Positions 55,392 to 63,897 are shown, counted from the stretch's first letter. The stretch is DNA of 64,000 nt from an uncultured Phascolarctobacterium sp. (GCF_900770955.1 NZ_CAAGLX010000013.1:171480-235479), one strand, 5' to 3'. A program made the numbers and translations. Notes: a model not told the origin generated them from the letters alone.

Positions 55392-56642
55392 ATGAATCTG
55401 GAAAAACTTAGCGTAGTTGATCCTGAGCTGAAAGGTTACATTGATGCGGAGCTGAACCGCCAACGTGACAAAATCGAACTGATTGCATCCGAAAACATCG
55501 TTACTCCCGCAGTAATGGAGGCTATGGGCAGCGTACTGACCAATAAGTATGCTGAAGGCTATCCCGGTCATCGTTATTATGGCGGCTGTGAATATGTTGA
55601 TAAGGTTGAAACTTTAGCAATCGAACGTGCCAAAAAATTATTCCATGCTGAATATGCTAACGTACAGGCTCACTGCGGTGCCAGCACCAATCTGACTGTG
55701 TACTTTGCTTTCCTGAAACCTGGCGATACCATCATGGGTATGGACCTGTCTCAAGGCGGTCACCTGAGCCATGGATCCCCGGTAAATATTTCCGGTACCT
55801 ATTTTAACGTTGTACATTATGGCGTTAACCCGGAAACCGAGCTGCTTGATTACGAAGCTATGGAAAAACTGGTTAAAGAGCATCATCCGAAGCTGATTGT
55901 TGCCGGTGCCAGCGCTTATCCGCGTATTATCGATTTCAAGCGCATCGCTGATATTGCGCATGCTAATGGCGCTCTGCTGCTGGTTGACATGGCACATATC
56001 GCCGGTTTGGTTGCAGCAGGCCTGCATCCGTCTCCGGTTCCGTATGCTGATATCGTAACCACTACTACCCACAAAACTCTGCGTGGTCCTCGCGGCGGTC
56101 TGATTCTGACCAACAATGAGGAATATGCCAAGAAAATCAACAAGGCTATTTTCCCCGGCATTCAGGGTGGCCCGCTGATGCATGTAATTGCTGCTAAGGC
56201 TGTTGCCTTCGGCGAAGCTCTGAAGCCTGAATTCAGAGAGTACGCAGAAAACATTGTCAAGAATGCCAAGGCTTTTGCTGAAGGCCTGAAGGCTGAAGGC
56301 TTCCGTCTTGTTTCCGGCGGTACTGACAACCATCTGATTCTGGTTGATGTACGCAACAAAAACCTGACCGGTAAGGAAGCAGAAAAGCTGCTGGATAATA
56401 TTGGCATTACCTGCAATAAAAACACTATTCCGTTTGATCCTGCCAGCCCGTTTGTAACCAGCGGCATCCGTCTGGGTACTCCGGCTGCTACTACCCGCGG
56501 CTTCCAAGAAGAGGACTTCAAAGAGGTTGCGGCTATCATGGGCCTGGTGCTCAATAACCCTGAAGATACTGATAAGCATGCAGAGGCTGCAAAACGCGTT
56601 GCTGCACTGTGTGCTAAGTATCCGTTATATACTAATTTATAA
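55392..56642 (+). CDS. glyA: Serine hydroxymethyltransferase
   Basis: GlyA (416 aa) converts serine and THF to glycine and methylene-THF, the main one-carbon source for purines and methionine. [33 protein letters not shown] and the PLP lysine Lys228 in [13 protein letters not shown] are visible. TAGGAGGGA lies before the ATG. Gene order ywlG-glyA-upp is as in Bacillus. The upstream gap carries the tandem repeat and the DnaA-box pair. Confidence 0.97.
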   Translation: MNLEKLSVVDPELKGYIDAELNRQRDKIELIASENIVTPAVMEAMGSVLTNKYAEGYPGHRYYGGCEYVDKVETLAIERAKKLFHAEYANVQAHCGASTNLTVYFAFLKPGDTIMGMDLSQGGHLSHGSPVNISGTYFNVVHYGVNPETELLDYEAMEKLVKEHHPKLIVAGASAYPRIIDFKRIADIAHANGALLLVDMAHIAGLVAAGLHPSPVPYADIVTTTTHKTLRGPRGGLILTNNEEYAKKINKAIFPGIQGGPLMHVIAAKAVAFGEALKPEFREYAENIVKNAKAFAEGLKAEGFRLVSGGTDNHLILVDVRNKNLTGKEAEKLLDNIGITCNKNTIPFDPASPFVTSGIRLGTPAATTRGFQEEDFKEVAAIMGLVLNNPEDTDKHAEAAKRVAALCAKYPLYTNL

Positions 56643-56703
56643 TTAAGATGACCGATAAAGCTTTATCCGCTTCGTCTTAATCAGAAAAGGAGCGATATAT
56701 CCA

Positions 56704-57324
56704 ATGCAAATCAATGTAGTAAACCATCCTTTGCTGCAAGCAAAAATGACTATCCTGCGTGACAAGGATACCAAGAGCGTAACCTTCCGCCACATTATCA
56801 GTGAGGTTGCGGCACTGCTGACCTTTGAAACTACCAGAGATTTACCTGTGGAAGAAGTAAAGGTTACAACTCCGCTGTGCGAAACCACCGGCTGCCGTAT
56901 TAAAGGCAGTGTCACTGTTGTGCCTATCCTGCGTGCAGGTCTGGGCTTTATGGAGGGCGTACTCAGTGTTATTCCTGAAGCCAATGTTGGTCATATCGGC
57001 ATGAGCCGTAACGAAGAAACTCTGCTGCCGATGGAGTATTACTGCAAGCTGCCTGCGGATATGGACGCTTATACTATCGTTGTTGACCCGATGCTGGCAA
57101 CTGGCGGCAGCGCTATTGCTGCTATCGACCAGCTCAAAAAGCGCGGTATGAAGAACCTGCGCTTTATGTGCCTCGTTGCTGCTCCCGAGGGTGTAGAAAA
57201 GCTGAATGCAGCACATCCCGATGTGCCTATCTACACTGTTGTGCTTGATGACCATCTCAATGAGCATGGCTACATCGTACCGGGCTTGGGCGATGCCGGC
57301 GACAGAATTTTTGGTACGGTATAA
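56704..57324 (+). CDS. upp: Uracil phosphoribosyltransferase
   Basis: Upp (206 aa) salvages uracil to UMP with [19 protein letters not shown], the PRPP motif [11 protein letters not shown] and the uracil-binding C-terminal [12 protein letters not shown] are present. AAAGGAGCGAT precedes the ATG. A deaminase gene follows after 6 bases. Confidence 0.96.
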   Translation: MQINVVNHPLLQAKMTILRDKDTKSVTFRHIISEVAALLTFETTRDLPVEEVKVTTPLCETTGCRIKGSVTVVPILRAGLGFMEGVLSVIPEANVGHIGMSRNEETLLPMEYYCKLPADMDAYTIVVDPMLATGGSAIAAIDQLKKRGMKNLRFMCLVAAPEGVEKLNAAHPDVPIYTVVLDDHLNEHGYIVPGLGDAGDRIFGTV

Positions 57325-57330
57325 AAAACT

Positions 57331-57789
57331 ATGGAACGCAAAACAAGACCCGGCTGGGATGATTATTTTATGGAGATTGCCCGTGTAGTCAGCAGCCGTT
57401 CAACCTGTATGCGCCGCAGTGTGGGCGCGGTAATCGTCAAAAATAAACAGATTGTAGCTACAGGCTACAATGGTACACCTAAGGATTTGCCTCACTGTGA
57501 GGTTACAGGCTGTCTGCGCGAGCAGCTGCATGTGCCTTCCGGGCAGATGCACGAGCTGTGCCGTGGTATCCATGCAGAGCAGAATGCCGTAGTGCAGGCT
57601 GCCTATCATGGTGTGTCTGTCAACGGTGGTACGCTTTACTGTACGCATCAGCCCTGTGTGGTCTGCACTAAGATTTTGATTAATGCAGGCATTACGCGCA
57701 TTGTTTATGCTAATCCTTATCCGGACAAGCTGGCGGAGGATATGATGGCTGCGTCGGGAATTGAAATCTGCGTGCTGGATAAAAAGTAA
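57331..57789 (+). CDS. dCMP deaminase family protein (ComEB-like)
   Basis: A 152-aa zinc deaminase expected to convert dCMP to dUMP for dTTP synthesis. Zinc ligands are in HAE (81-83) and PCVVC (Cys109 and Cys112), with [14 protein letters not shown] and an extra Cys/His set typical of dCMP deaminases. The ComEB name reflects the Bacillus homologue, not a competence role here. It is the last gene of the upp unit, followed by a terminator. Confidence 0.93.
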   Translation: MERKTRPGWDDYFMEIARVVSSRSTCMRRSVGAVIVKNKQIVATGYNGTPKDLPHCEVTGCLREQLHVPSGQMHELCRGIHAEQNAVVQAAYHGVSVNGGTLYCTHQPCVVCTKILINAGITRIVYANPYPDKLAEDMMAASGIEICVLDKK

Positions 57790-57795
57790 TTTTTT

Positions 57796-57825
57796 AGAGG
57801 ACTGTCTGCCAGCAGTCCTCTTTTT
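57796..57825 (+). terminator. Terminator after the dCMP deaminase gene
   Basis: AGAGGACTG (57796-57804) pairs with CAGTCCTCT (57813-57821), followed by TTTT. Confidence 0.85.
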
Positions 57826-57829
57826 ATGC

Positions 57830-57860
57830 TTGACTCTGGAGTAAGCTTCAATGATATAAT
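57830..57860 (+). promoter_or_regulatory. MerR-type promoter for the cobalt/nickel transporter
   Basis: TTGACT (57830-57835), a 19-base spacer and TATAAT (57855-57860). The spacer contains CTGGAGT-AA-GCTTCAA, an imperfect dyad in the place where MerR-family activators bind. A 19-base spacer is too long for good unaided use and is the hallmark of that family. Confidence 0.6.
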
Positions 57861-57900
57861 TTAGTCAACAAGATCAAACATCAGAAATGGAGTGATATTT

Positions 57901-58902
57901 ATGCATATGGCAGATGCTTTGCTTTCGCCTGCTGTCGCCGGCGGTATGTACGCCTGCTCCTTAGTTGCCGCAGGCTACGCGCTGCACAAGGTTCAGCAGG
58001 AGCGCAATGACAAAATTTTACCGGTGATGGGTGTGATGGGTGCGTTTGTTTTTGCTGCGCAGATGCTTAACTTTACGATACCGGGAACAGGTTCTTCGGG
58101 ACATTTGTGCGGCGGTATGCTTTTGGCGGCAGTTGTCGGACCTTACGCTGCCTTTTTGACGATGATCGGCGTGCTGCTGATTCAATGCCTGCTGTTTGCG
58201 GACGGCGGCTTGCTGGCGCTGGGTGGGAATATCTGGAATATGGCTTTTTATGGCTGCTTTGTCGGCGGTGGCGTGATTTGGGCGCTTGCAATGCGCAGCG
58301 GCATGACGCGCACTAAAATTATTATCGCGTCTGTGCTTGGCAGTGTACTTTCCTTGCAGCTGGGGGCTTTTTCTGTTTCTGTTGAAACGCTGCTGTCGGG
58401 AATTACGCAATTACCCTTTGCTGCTTTTCTGCTGTTTATGCAGCCTATTCATCTGGCCATCGGTTTAGTAGAGGGCGCGATTACTGCAGCGGTACTGGTA
58501 TTTTTGTTTGCTGCACGTCCCTCACTTTTGTGGTGTGCGGAGGAAAGTGAGTCCGCAAGCAATGTATCCTTGAAAAATGTGCTGGCAATTATGGGAGCAG
58601 CGGCAGTTGTTCTGTCCGGCGGTCTTTCGCTGCTTGCTTCCGAGCTGCCGGATGGCCTGGAGTGGTCCTTGGAGCGTATGACAGGCAGTACGGAGCTGGA
58701 AAGCGCTGACAGCAGCGTTTATGCTTTGAGCGAAGCGGTGCAAAGCGTGACGGCGCTGCTGCCGGATTACAATTTTGCCGGCAGCGAAAGTGCCGCAGGT
58801 ACTTCCTTTGCCGGTGTTGTCGGAGCGGTAATAGTTATGCTGCTGATTCTGGCCGGCGGCAAAGTGCTCAAGAGCTTCCGTGATAGCCATGAACAGGCTT
58901 GA
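57901..58902 (+). CDS. cbiM: Cobalt/nickel ECF transporter substrate component (CbiM/NikM with fused N part)
   Basis: A 333-aa membrane protein, the metal-binding S component of a cobalt or nickel ECF transporter. The start at 57901 is chosen so that the protein begins Met-His (MHMADALLSP), because the N-terminal amino group and His2 bind the metal in this family; TGGAGTG is at the right distance. About six helices make the CbiM part. The C-terminal 110 residues add an extracytoplasmic PDGLEW segment and a last helix, a fused CbiN/NikN-like module. Cobalt would supply cobalamin for MetH (inference). Confidence 0.9.
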   Translation: MHMADALLSPAVAGGMYACSLVAAGYALHKVQQERNDKILPVMGVMGAFVFAAQMLNFTIPGTGSSGHLCGGMLLAAVVGPYAAFLTMIGVLLIQCLLFADGGLLALGGNIWNMAFYGCFVGGGVIWALAMRSGMTRTKIIIASVLGSVLSLQLGAFSVSVETLLSGITQLPFAAFLLFMQPIHLAIGLVEGAITAAVLVFLFAARPSLLWCAEESESASNVSLKNVLAIMGAAAVVLSGGLSLLASELPDGLEWSLERMTGSTELESADSSVYALSEAVQSVTALLPDYNFAGSESAAGTSFAGVVGAVIVMLLILAGGKVLKSFRDSHEQA

Positions 58903-59683
58903 GCGTGCCATCTCCGCTATTCACGTTTTAGATGAGCTGGCAGGCAGAAATACGCTCGTAAATAAATTGCATCCTCTGGCGAAGCTTGGCGCTGTGATGT
59001 GCTTTATTCTCACAGTGCTTTCATTTGACAAGTATGCCTTGAGCGGTGTTTTGGCGATGGGTATTTATCCTGTGTTCCTATATCAGCTGGCAGATTTATC
59101 TCTGTGCGAGGGTATAAAGCGCTTTCGGACTGTTGCCATTCTGCTCATCGGCTTAGGCTTGGCCAATGTCTATTTTGATACGGCAGTGTTGCTCAATATA
59201 GGCGATATAGCTGTCAGCGGTGGCTGGGTATCGCTGTTTGTACTGCTGCTCAAAGGCTTGTGGAGCTTTTTGGCGGTGTACTTCCTCATTGCTACAACGG
59301 GGATAGAGCAAATTTGTTATGCGCTACAGCTTTTGCATCTGCCTAAGGTGATGATTGTTGTGCTGCTGCTGACCTATCGGTATCTGATTTTACTTTTGCA
59401 GGAGGGCAGCCGTATGAGTGCTGCTTACGCTCTGCGTGCGCCGTACAGTAGAGGGATTGCCTTCAACGCCTGGGGAACACTGCTTGGGCAACTGCTGTTG
59501 CGCAGTATTGACAGGGCACAGGTGGTGTATGAAAGTATGGTGCTACGTGGCTTTGACGGTACGTTTTATCTGCAGCGTACGGCGGCTGGCAGAGGAGCGC
59601 TGGCGTTTGTGCTGCTGAGCCTCGGCTTTTGCCTTGTGTTCCGCCTGCTGCCAGTGTTTGCGATTTTAGGCAGCTGGCTGTAA
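58889..59683 (+). CDS. cbiQ: ECF transporter transmembrane component CbiQ
   Basis: A 264-aa T component that couples ATP hydrolysis to the S component. About five helices surround a cytoplasmic part with the ATPase-contacting motifs, here AAYALRAP and ESMVLRGFDG (the Ala-Arg-Gly type motifs of the family). ATG 58889 lies inside the end of cbiM (14-base overlap), so translation is coupled. Confidence 0.92.
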   Translation: MNRLERAISAIHVLDELAGRNTLVNKLHPLAKLGAVMCFILTVLSFDKYALSGVLAMGIYPVFLYQLADLSLCEGIKRFRTVAILLIGLGLANVYFDTAVLLNIGDIAVSGGWVSLFVLLLKGLWSFLAVYFLIATTGIEQICYALQLLHLPKVMIVVLLLTYRYLILLLQEGSRMSAAYALRAPYSRGIAFNAWGTLLGQLLLRSIDRAQVVYESMVLRGFDGTFYLQRTAAGRGALAFVLLSLGFCLVFRLLPVFAILGSWL

Positions 59684-59701
59684 GGGAGCGATGGAAAGAC
59701 G

Positions 59702-60457
59702 ATGGAAGAAAATGTTATTGAGGTAGAAAGCCTGCACTTTGCTTATGCAAAAAAGCATGAGGAAAAGGACGCTATGGTGCTGCAAAATATCAGCTTCAGG
59801 GCCAAGGATGGCGAACGCATAGGCTTAATAGGTGCCAACGGCGTAGGCAAATCAACGCTGCTGAAAATTTTTGTCGGCCTTTTGGAAGCAGAAGATATTG
59901 GCAAAGTAAGGCTTTGCGGTCTTGATTTAAACAAAAAGAACCTGCGCGAGCTGCGCAGGCGCATTGGCTATGTCTTTCAGGATTCGGACAGCCAGCTTTT
60001 TATGGCAGATATATACAGTGATGTTGCCTTTGCAGCACGTAATTGCGGTTACAGCGAGCAGGAGGTAGAGCAGAGGGTGACAAAGGCCTTGGCGCAGGTG
60101 CATCTGGAGAATTTGGCCAAGCGTAAGATATATCGCCTGAGCGGAGGGCAGAAAAAGCTGGTAGCGATTGCCGGCATTTTGACGCTTACGCCGCAACTGG
60201 TGCTCATGGACGAGCCTTCCGCTGCACTTGATCCCAAAAACCGCCGCAATCTGATAAATATTCTGCGCAGCCTGCCCAGTGCGCAGCTTATTGCTTCGCA
60301 TGATTTGGACTTTATCTATGCCACCTGCGACAGAGTGATTTTGCTGCACAACGGACAAATTGCCTCTGATGGTACAGTGAAAGATGTATTGCGTAATCAG
60401 GAGCTGTTGGAAGCATGCAATCTGGAATTGCCGCTGATGTTCCAACAGGCAGACTAA
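59702..60457 (+). CDS. cbiO: ECF transporter ATPase CbiO
   Basis: A 251-aa ABC ATPase for the cobalt/nickel transporter. Walker A GANGVGKST is at 44-52, the Q-loop is in VFQDSDSQLFM, the signature is LSGGQKK, Walker B is VLMDEPSAALDP and the switch is ASHDLD. It is the third gene of cbiMQO and is followed by a terminator. Confidence 0.94.
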   Translation: MEENVIEVESLHFAYAKKHEEKDAMVLQNISFRAKDGERIGLIGANGVGKSTLLKIFVGLLEAEDIGKVRLCGLDLNKKNLRELRRRIGYVFQDSDSQLFMADIYSDVAFAARNCGYSEQEVEQRVTKALAQVHLENLAKRKIYRLSGGQKKLVAIAGILTLTPQLVLMDEPSAALDPKNRRNLINILRSLPSAQLIASHDLDFIYATCDRVILLHNGQIASDGTVKDVLRNQELLEACNLELPLMFQQAD

Positions 60458-60458
60458 A

Positions 60459-60510
60459 AAAGCACTGCTCACATTTCCTTACGGGAGATGCGGAGCAGTG
60501 CTTTAATTTT
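60459..60510. terminator. Bidirectional terminator after cbiO
   Basis: AAAGCACTGCTC (60459-60470) pairs with GAGCAGTGCTTT (60493-60504). A-rich on the left and T-rich on the right, it serves cbiO and the convergent gene. Confidence 0.82.
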
Positions 60511-60518
60511 TGCTGTTA

Positions 60519-61124
60519 TTATTTTACTTTGACATAGGTAACGCCTGCGGCGTAGCAGTCAAGCTCGTAGGGTTGGTACATCAGATAAAGATGACCGTCC
60601 TCGGTGATGATGTAATCCTTGCTTACTTTGAAGTTGTCGATGTTATCAATAAATGGCGCTTCGCTGACAGTTTTCAAATCTGCACCGTAAACAGGCAGTT
60701 TCTTGGCCTTGATATCCTGCTTCAGTTGCTCGGCGTCCAGCTTTTCCATGAAGCGGGTGTAGGGAACGCGCTTGCCGGTAGCTTTGTCGTAAACAATGCC
60801 GTGGGTATAGTACATACCATGCGCAGCCTTGTCATAATAGTACCAGGTGTTGAAGGTGAGGCAGACAAACTGGTCGTTTTCGTAAATCACCTCATAATCG
60901 CTGCCGACAGCACGCATATCCGGCTGGCGCAAATCCTTGCGTGATTTGCTGACCATTTTCAGGATATCACGGTTCATGCGCCCTGCTGCCCGAGGATTTT
61001 CCTGCGTGAAAACAGGATATTTATAGTCATAGCGGTCGCCCTTGTCAACTGCGGTTTGCTGTGCAGCCGATGCACCCGCTGCTACTGCCATTGCCAAAAA
61101 TAAGCTGAGAAAAGTTTTTTTCAT
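60519..61124 (-). CDS. Secreted DUF3298/RsiV-like protein
   Basis: A 201-aa protein with a signal peptide (MKKTFLSLFLAMAVAAGASA, cleavage near residue 20). The mature part resembles the DUF4163-DUF3298 pair of RsiV-like proteins: YPVFTQENPRAAGRMN, a beta-rich middle with FNTWYYYDKAAHGMYYTHG and YDKATGKRVPY, and an EDGHLYLMYQPYE end. There is no membrane anchor or anti-sigma domain, so it should be free in the periplasm. Function unknown; RsiV binds lysozyme, which is only a distant hint. A GGGGGTAA-type ribosome site precedes the ATG. Confidence 0.78.
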   Translation of the reverse strand: MKKTFLSLFLAMAVAAGASAAQQTAVDKGDRYDYKYPVFTQENPRAAGRMNRDILKMVSKSRKDLRQPDMRAVGSDYEVIYENDQFVCLTFNTWYYYDKAAHGMYYTHGIVYDKATGKRVPYTRFMEKLDAEQLKQDIKAKKLPVYGADLKTVSEAPFIDNIDNFKVSKDYIITEDGHLYLMYQPYELDCYAAGVTYVKVK

Positions 61125-61270
61125 TCGTGTTTACCCCCTTTGTAGGAATTGTATTTGGTACTATAATAGTATAAAATAAAAGGGCATCTGTAAAGGTGCC
61201 TGAGCGGGGGAAGTGTAAAATCTTTGTAGCCTGCGCAGGAAGTATTTGTAAACTTGAGGGGATATTGAAA

Positions 61271-61954
61271 ATGTTAGGAACAATCGTTAATGTAAGTGCA
61301 ATTTTAACAGGCTCTGTAATCGGCAGCTTTCTCAGCAGAGGTGTTAATGAACGCTATAAAACAGCGCTTTTCGACGGCCTTGGCCTGGCGACAGTAGGCT
61401 TGGGAGCAAACGCCTTTGTCAGCAATATGCCGAAAACAACTTATCCGGTATTATTTATCGCCAGTATCGCCATCGGTACGGTTATAGGAACATGGCTGGA
61501 TATTGACGGACGCTTTCATAAGCTTTTGGCAAGCGCCAAGGGTGGTAGCAAGCTGGCGGAAGGACTTTCAACAGCCATTTTGCTGTTCTGTATCGGTACG
61601 CTTTCTATTTTAGGACCGATTGAAAGCAGGCTCAACGGCAATAATACCTATCTGTATACCAATGCGACGCTTGATTTTGTTTCGTCGATTATTCTTGGCT
61701 CGGCCTATGGCATCGGCATTGCTGCGGCAGCCTTGGTGCTGCTTTTATGGCAGGGCAGCATTTATCTTTTCGCCGGCGTGATTGCACCTTACATGACATC
61801 GGCGCTGATGGGTGAAATTTCTGTTTTAGGCGGCATTTTTCTGATGAGCAGCGGCTTGGGGATTTTGCAGCTGCGTGACTGCAAAACGCTGAATATGCTG
61901 CCGGCACTTTTTGTACCGCCGTTTTTTTACGCGCTGATGGCAGCAGTAAGATGA
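61271..61954 (+). CDS. DUF554 membrane protein
   Basis: A 227-aa membrane protein of the DUF554 (YdfK-like) family with about six to seven helices and Gly-rich motifs (LGTIVNVSAILTGSVIG, VIGTWLDID, LLFCIGTLSILGPIESRL, MSSGLGILQL). The function is unknown, though a transporter role is likely. ATG 61271 follows GAGGGGA; the open frame runs further upstream without family residues. There is no terminator until the hairpin at 62116. Confidence 0.9.
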   Translation: MLGTIVNVSAILTGSVIGSFLSRGVNERYKTALFDGLGLATVGLGANAFVSNMPKTTYPVLFIASIAIGTVIGTWLDIDGRFHKLLASAKGGSKLAEGLSTAILLFCIGTLSILGPIESRLNGNNTYLYTNATLDFVSSIILGSAYGIGIAAAALVLLLWQGSIYLFAGVIAPYMTSALMGEISVLGGIFLMSSGLGILQLRDCKTLNMLPALFVPPFFYALMAAVR

Positions 61955-61999
61955 ATTTTTAGAGTTCCCCAAAACGATGCAAAGTTCACAGATTATCCA

Positions 62000-62028
62000 T
62001 TGACTAATCAGTCAGTTTGTTTTATAAT
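62000..62028 (+). promoter_or_regulatory. Strong promoter with TGACT-N4-AGTCA dyad (small RNA)
   Basis: TTGACT (62000-62005), 17-base spacer, TATAAT (62023-62028). The dyad TGACT-AATC-AGTCA (62001-62014) starts within the -35 element. The same arrangement occurs at the porin promoter. Confidence 0.7.
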
Positions 62029-62034
62029 AAGCTC

Positions 62035-62150
62035 ATCAGTTAGCCAATCCCTCTAGCTGATACATAATACCCCTTTTCTTTATAACATCCTTTCACAACA
62101 TCAACCCTCTGAAAGCAGCAGTGCCGAACGCATGGCACTGCTGTTTTTTT
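62035..62150 (+). ncRNA. Candidate small RNA upstream of the porin gene
   Basis: A strong promoter and a strong terminator lie about 115 bases apart with no start codon with ribosome site between them. The body is C/U-rich and A-poor in G (ACCCCTTTTCTTTA, CATCAACCCTCTG), so it could pair with Shine-Dalgarno regions. The start point is inferred as 6-7 bases after the -10. The alternative is that the hairpin simply ends DUF554 transcripts and the promoter is fortuitous. Confidence 0.45.
62116..62150 (+). terminator. Terminator of the candidate small RNA (and DUF554)
   Basis: CAGCAGTGCC (62116-62125) pairs with GGCACTGCTG (62134-62143), followed by seven T. Confidence 0.88.
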
Positions 62151-62367
62151 GCATGTGCGCAGAGAAAACATCATCACAAGCAAAATTGAAAGTATACTTA
62201 CGATTTTTGGCGAATTTCCGAAAGTAATACTTTAAAACGCGGTAAAATTACTATGGCAAGTGTTTTACTACAGCGCTGGCAGACCGGTGCAAGGCGCTGT
62301 CGCGACGGCTCAAATATGCTTATTAGGAATAATTATTATTCTGTTAAAAATTTTCTGAAAAAGACTC
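62151..62367. other. Palindrome-containing gap before the porin promoter
   Basis: No gene. It holds two related palindromes, AAGTATACTT (62190-62199) and AAAGTA-A-TACTTT (62221-62233), and a CAGCGC/GCGCTG inverted repeat (62271-62276 and 62294-62299). These may be regulatory sites for the porin; no regulator can be named. Confidence 0.4.
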
Positions 62368-62396
62368 TTGACTACGTAGTCACCCATGATTATAAT
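62368..62396 (+). promoter_or_regulatory. Porin promoter with TGACTACGTAGTCA operator
   Basis: TTGACT (62368-62373), 17-base spacer, TATAAT (62391-62396). A perfect 14-bp palindrome, TGACTACGTAGTCA (62369-62382), begins inside the -35 element. Confidence 0.78.
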
Positions 62397-62401
62397 ATAG
62401 G

Positions 62402-62598
62402 TATAAATTAGGTTAGAGTAAATCGCAAAGCGAGTTACTCAAATCTGAAATTTCACCCCTTGATTATGAAATCCTTGACATAGGCGAAGCTCATGCGTGG
62501 TAGAGGAAACAAGGCAACTCTTACCGGATTTGCAGGCGGGGACTTGCGAAGGATTTTGTAATAAATAAAAATCTCTTAAGATAAGAGGAGGAAATTAC
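62402..62598 (+). promoter_or_regulatory. Structured 5' leader of the porin mRNA
   Basis: The leader is about 200 bases. First hairpin: GAGTAA (62416-62421) with TTACTC (62435-62440) extended by TCGC/GCGA. A closing stem pairs AAATCCTT (62469-62476) with AAGGATTT (62549-62556). It encloses GGTAGAG/CTCTTACC (62499-62525) and GCAGG/CTTGC (62532-62547). AAATCC could instead pair with GGATTT at 62526-62531, so two folds exclude each other. A last hairpin CTCTTA/TAAGAG (62573-62587) touches the ribosome site AGAGGAGG. No known riboswitch class is recognised. Confidence 0.5.
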
Positions 62599-62599
62599 A

Positions 62600-63811
62600 A
62601 TGAAAAAATCCTTAGTACTCGCAATGGCAATGGCTCTTGGTGTAACCGCATCCGCTTACGCTGCTAACCCGTTCTCTGACGTTCCTGCTGGCCACTGGGC
62701 TTATGACAGCATCAACAAGCTGGCTGCTGCTGGCGTAATCGAAGGCTACGGCGACTCCACCTTCGGTGGCGACAAACTGATGACTCGTTATGAAATGGCT
62801 CAAATCGTTGCTAAAGCAATGGCAAAAGGCGCTAACGTTGACAAGCTGGCTGCTGAATTCGCTGACGAGCTGGACAACCTGGGCGTTCGCGTAGCTAACC
62901 TGGAGAAAAAAGCTGACAATGTAAAAGTAACCGGCGAACTGCGTTATCACTATGTTGATAATGACGGCGATGTAGAAGGCTATAAAACCGAACTGCGTTC
63001 CCGTATTTGGGTAAATGGTCAAATCAATGATGACTGGAAATACACCGGCATGATTGAAAACATTCAAAACCTGAAAGACAACGCTGGCAACGAAGATACC
63101 AAATTCCAACGTGCTTATGTAAACGGTAAACTCGGTGGTTTGGCTGTTCAAGCTGGTCGTTACCATGCAAAATGGTCTGAAGGCAATGTTTATGATAACC
63201 GTTTTGACGGCGTTCAAGTTGCTTACGGCAAAGATGTTAAATTGGTAGCTGGCTATGGTAAAGCTGCTAATAAAAACAGTGTAACTGATGATGGCAAGAA
63301 AAATAATGCAAAAGACACTTACTATGCTGAACTGTCCGGTAAGTTTGACAACCTGTCCTTGGCTGCAGGCTACTACAAATTTGAAGATGTAAAAGAAGTT
63401 AAAGATATTGATGATACCATTTGGACTGTTGCTGCTAACTATGCATTCGACAAGAACTTCAAACTTGGTGCTATGTATCTGAATGGCGATAAAGATGGTT
63501 ACAAAGGCGATGATGATGGCTTCGTAGTAACTGCTTCCTACAAAGGTGCTAAAGCTGCTAAAGCTGGTTCTTGGGGCTTAGTTGCTAAATACTATGATCA
63601 AGGTGCTTCCACCTATATCGACCACACCATGAACGGTCTTGCTGATAATGCACTGTTCACTGGCGATGAAGGCTTTAAAGGTTACAGCGTAGCTGCTAAC
63701 TACACCTTCGCTAAGAACATCGTTGGCCAGGTTGAATACTATGATCTGGATCAAAAAGAAGGCAACAAAGACGCACAAACCCTGTGGTCTCAAGTTGTAT
63801 TCACTTTCTAA
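62600..63811 (+). CDS. ompM: SLH-domain outer-membrane porin (OmpM type)
   Basis: Major outer-membrane protein of Negativicutes (403 aa). A signal peptide (residues 1-21, ending ASAYA) is followed by one SLH domain (about 23-75; NPFSDVPAGHWAYDSINKLAAAGVIEGYGD, TRYEMAQIVAKAM, split here by description only) that binds modified peptidoglycan. A short coiled coil follows (about 82-106), then a beta-barrel of alternating strands to the C-terminal Phe. It both tethers the outer membrane and forms a pore. AGAGGAGG, a strong promoter, a long leader and strongly biased codons indicate very high, regulated expression. Confidence 0.93.
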   Translation: MKKSLVLAMAMALGVTASAYAANPFSDVPAGHWAYDSINKLAAAGVIEGYGDSTFGGDKLMTRYEMAQIVAKAMAKGANVDKLAAEFADELDNLGVRVANLEKKADNVKVTGELRYHYVDNDGDVEGYKTELRSRIWVNGQINDDWKYTGMIENIQNLKDNAGNEDTKFQRAYVNGKLGGLAVQAGRYHAKWSEGNVYDNRFDGVQVAYGKDVKLVAGYGKAANKNSVTDDGKKNNAKDTYYAELSGKFDNLSLAAGYYKFEDVKEVKDIDDTIWTVAANYAFDKNFKLGAMYLNGDKDGYKGDDDGFVVTASYKGAKAAKAGSWGLVAKYYDQGASTYIDHTMNGLADNALFTGDEGFKGYSVAANYTFAKNIVGQVEYYDLDQKEGNKDAQTLWSQVVFTF

Positions 63812-63859
63812 TTCCAACCATATACAACAACTTAACATTTAACACGCGCGTATAAGAAG

Positions 63860-63888
63860 ACGGCCGCCCGGGAGGGCGGTCGTTTTTT
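63860..63888 (+). terminator. Terminator after the porin gene
   Basis: ACGGCCGCCC (63860-63869) pairs with GGGCGGTCGT (63874-63883), one G-U pair, then a T run. Confidence 0.9.
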
Positions 63889-63897
63889 GTATACAAA

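Noticed and set aside
57861..57900. Cobalamin riboswitch before cbiM
   Set aside because: Only about 35 bases separate the predicted start point and the start codon, far too few for the known structure, and no B12 box is seen.
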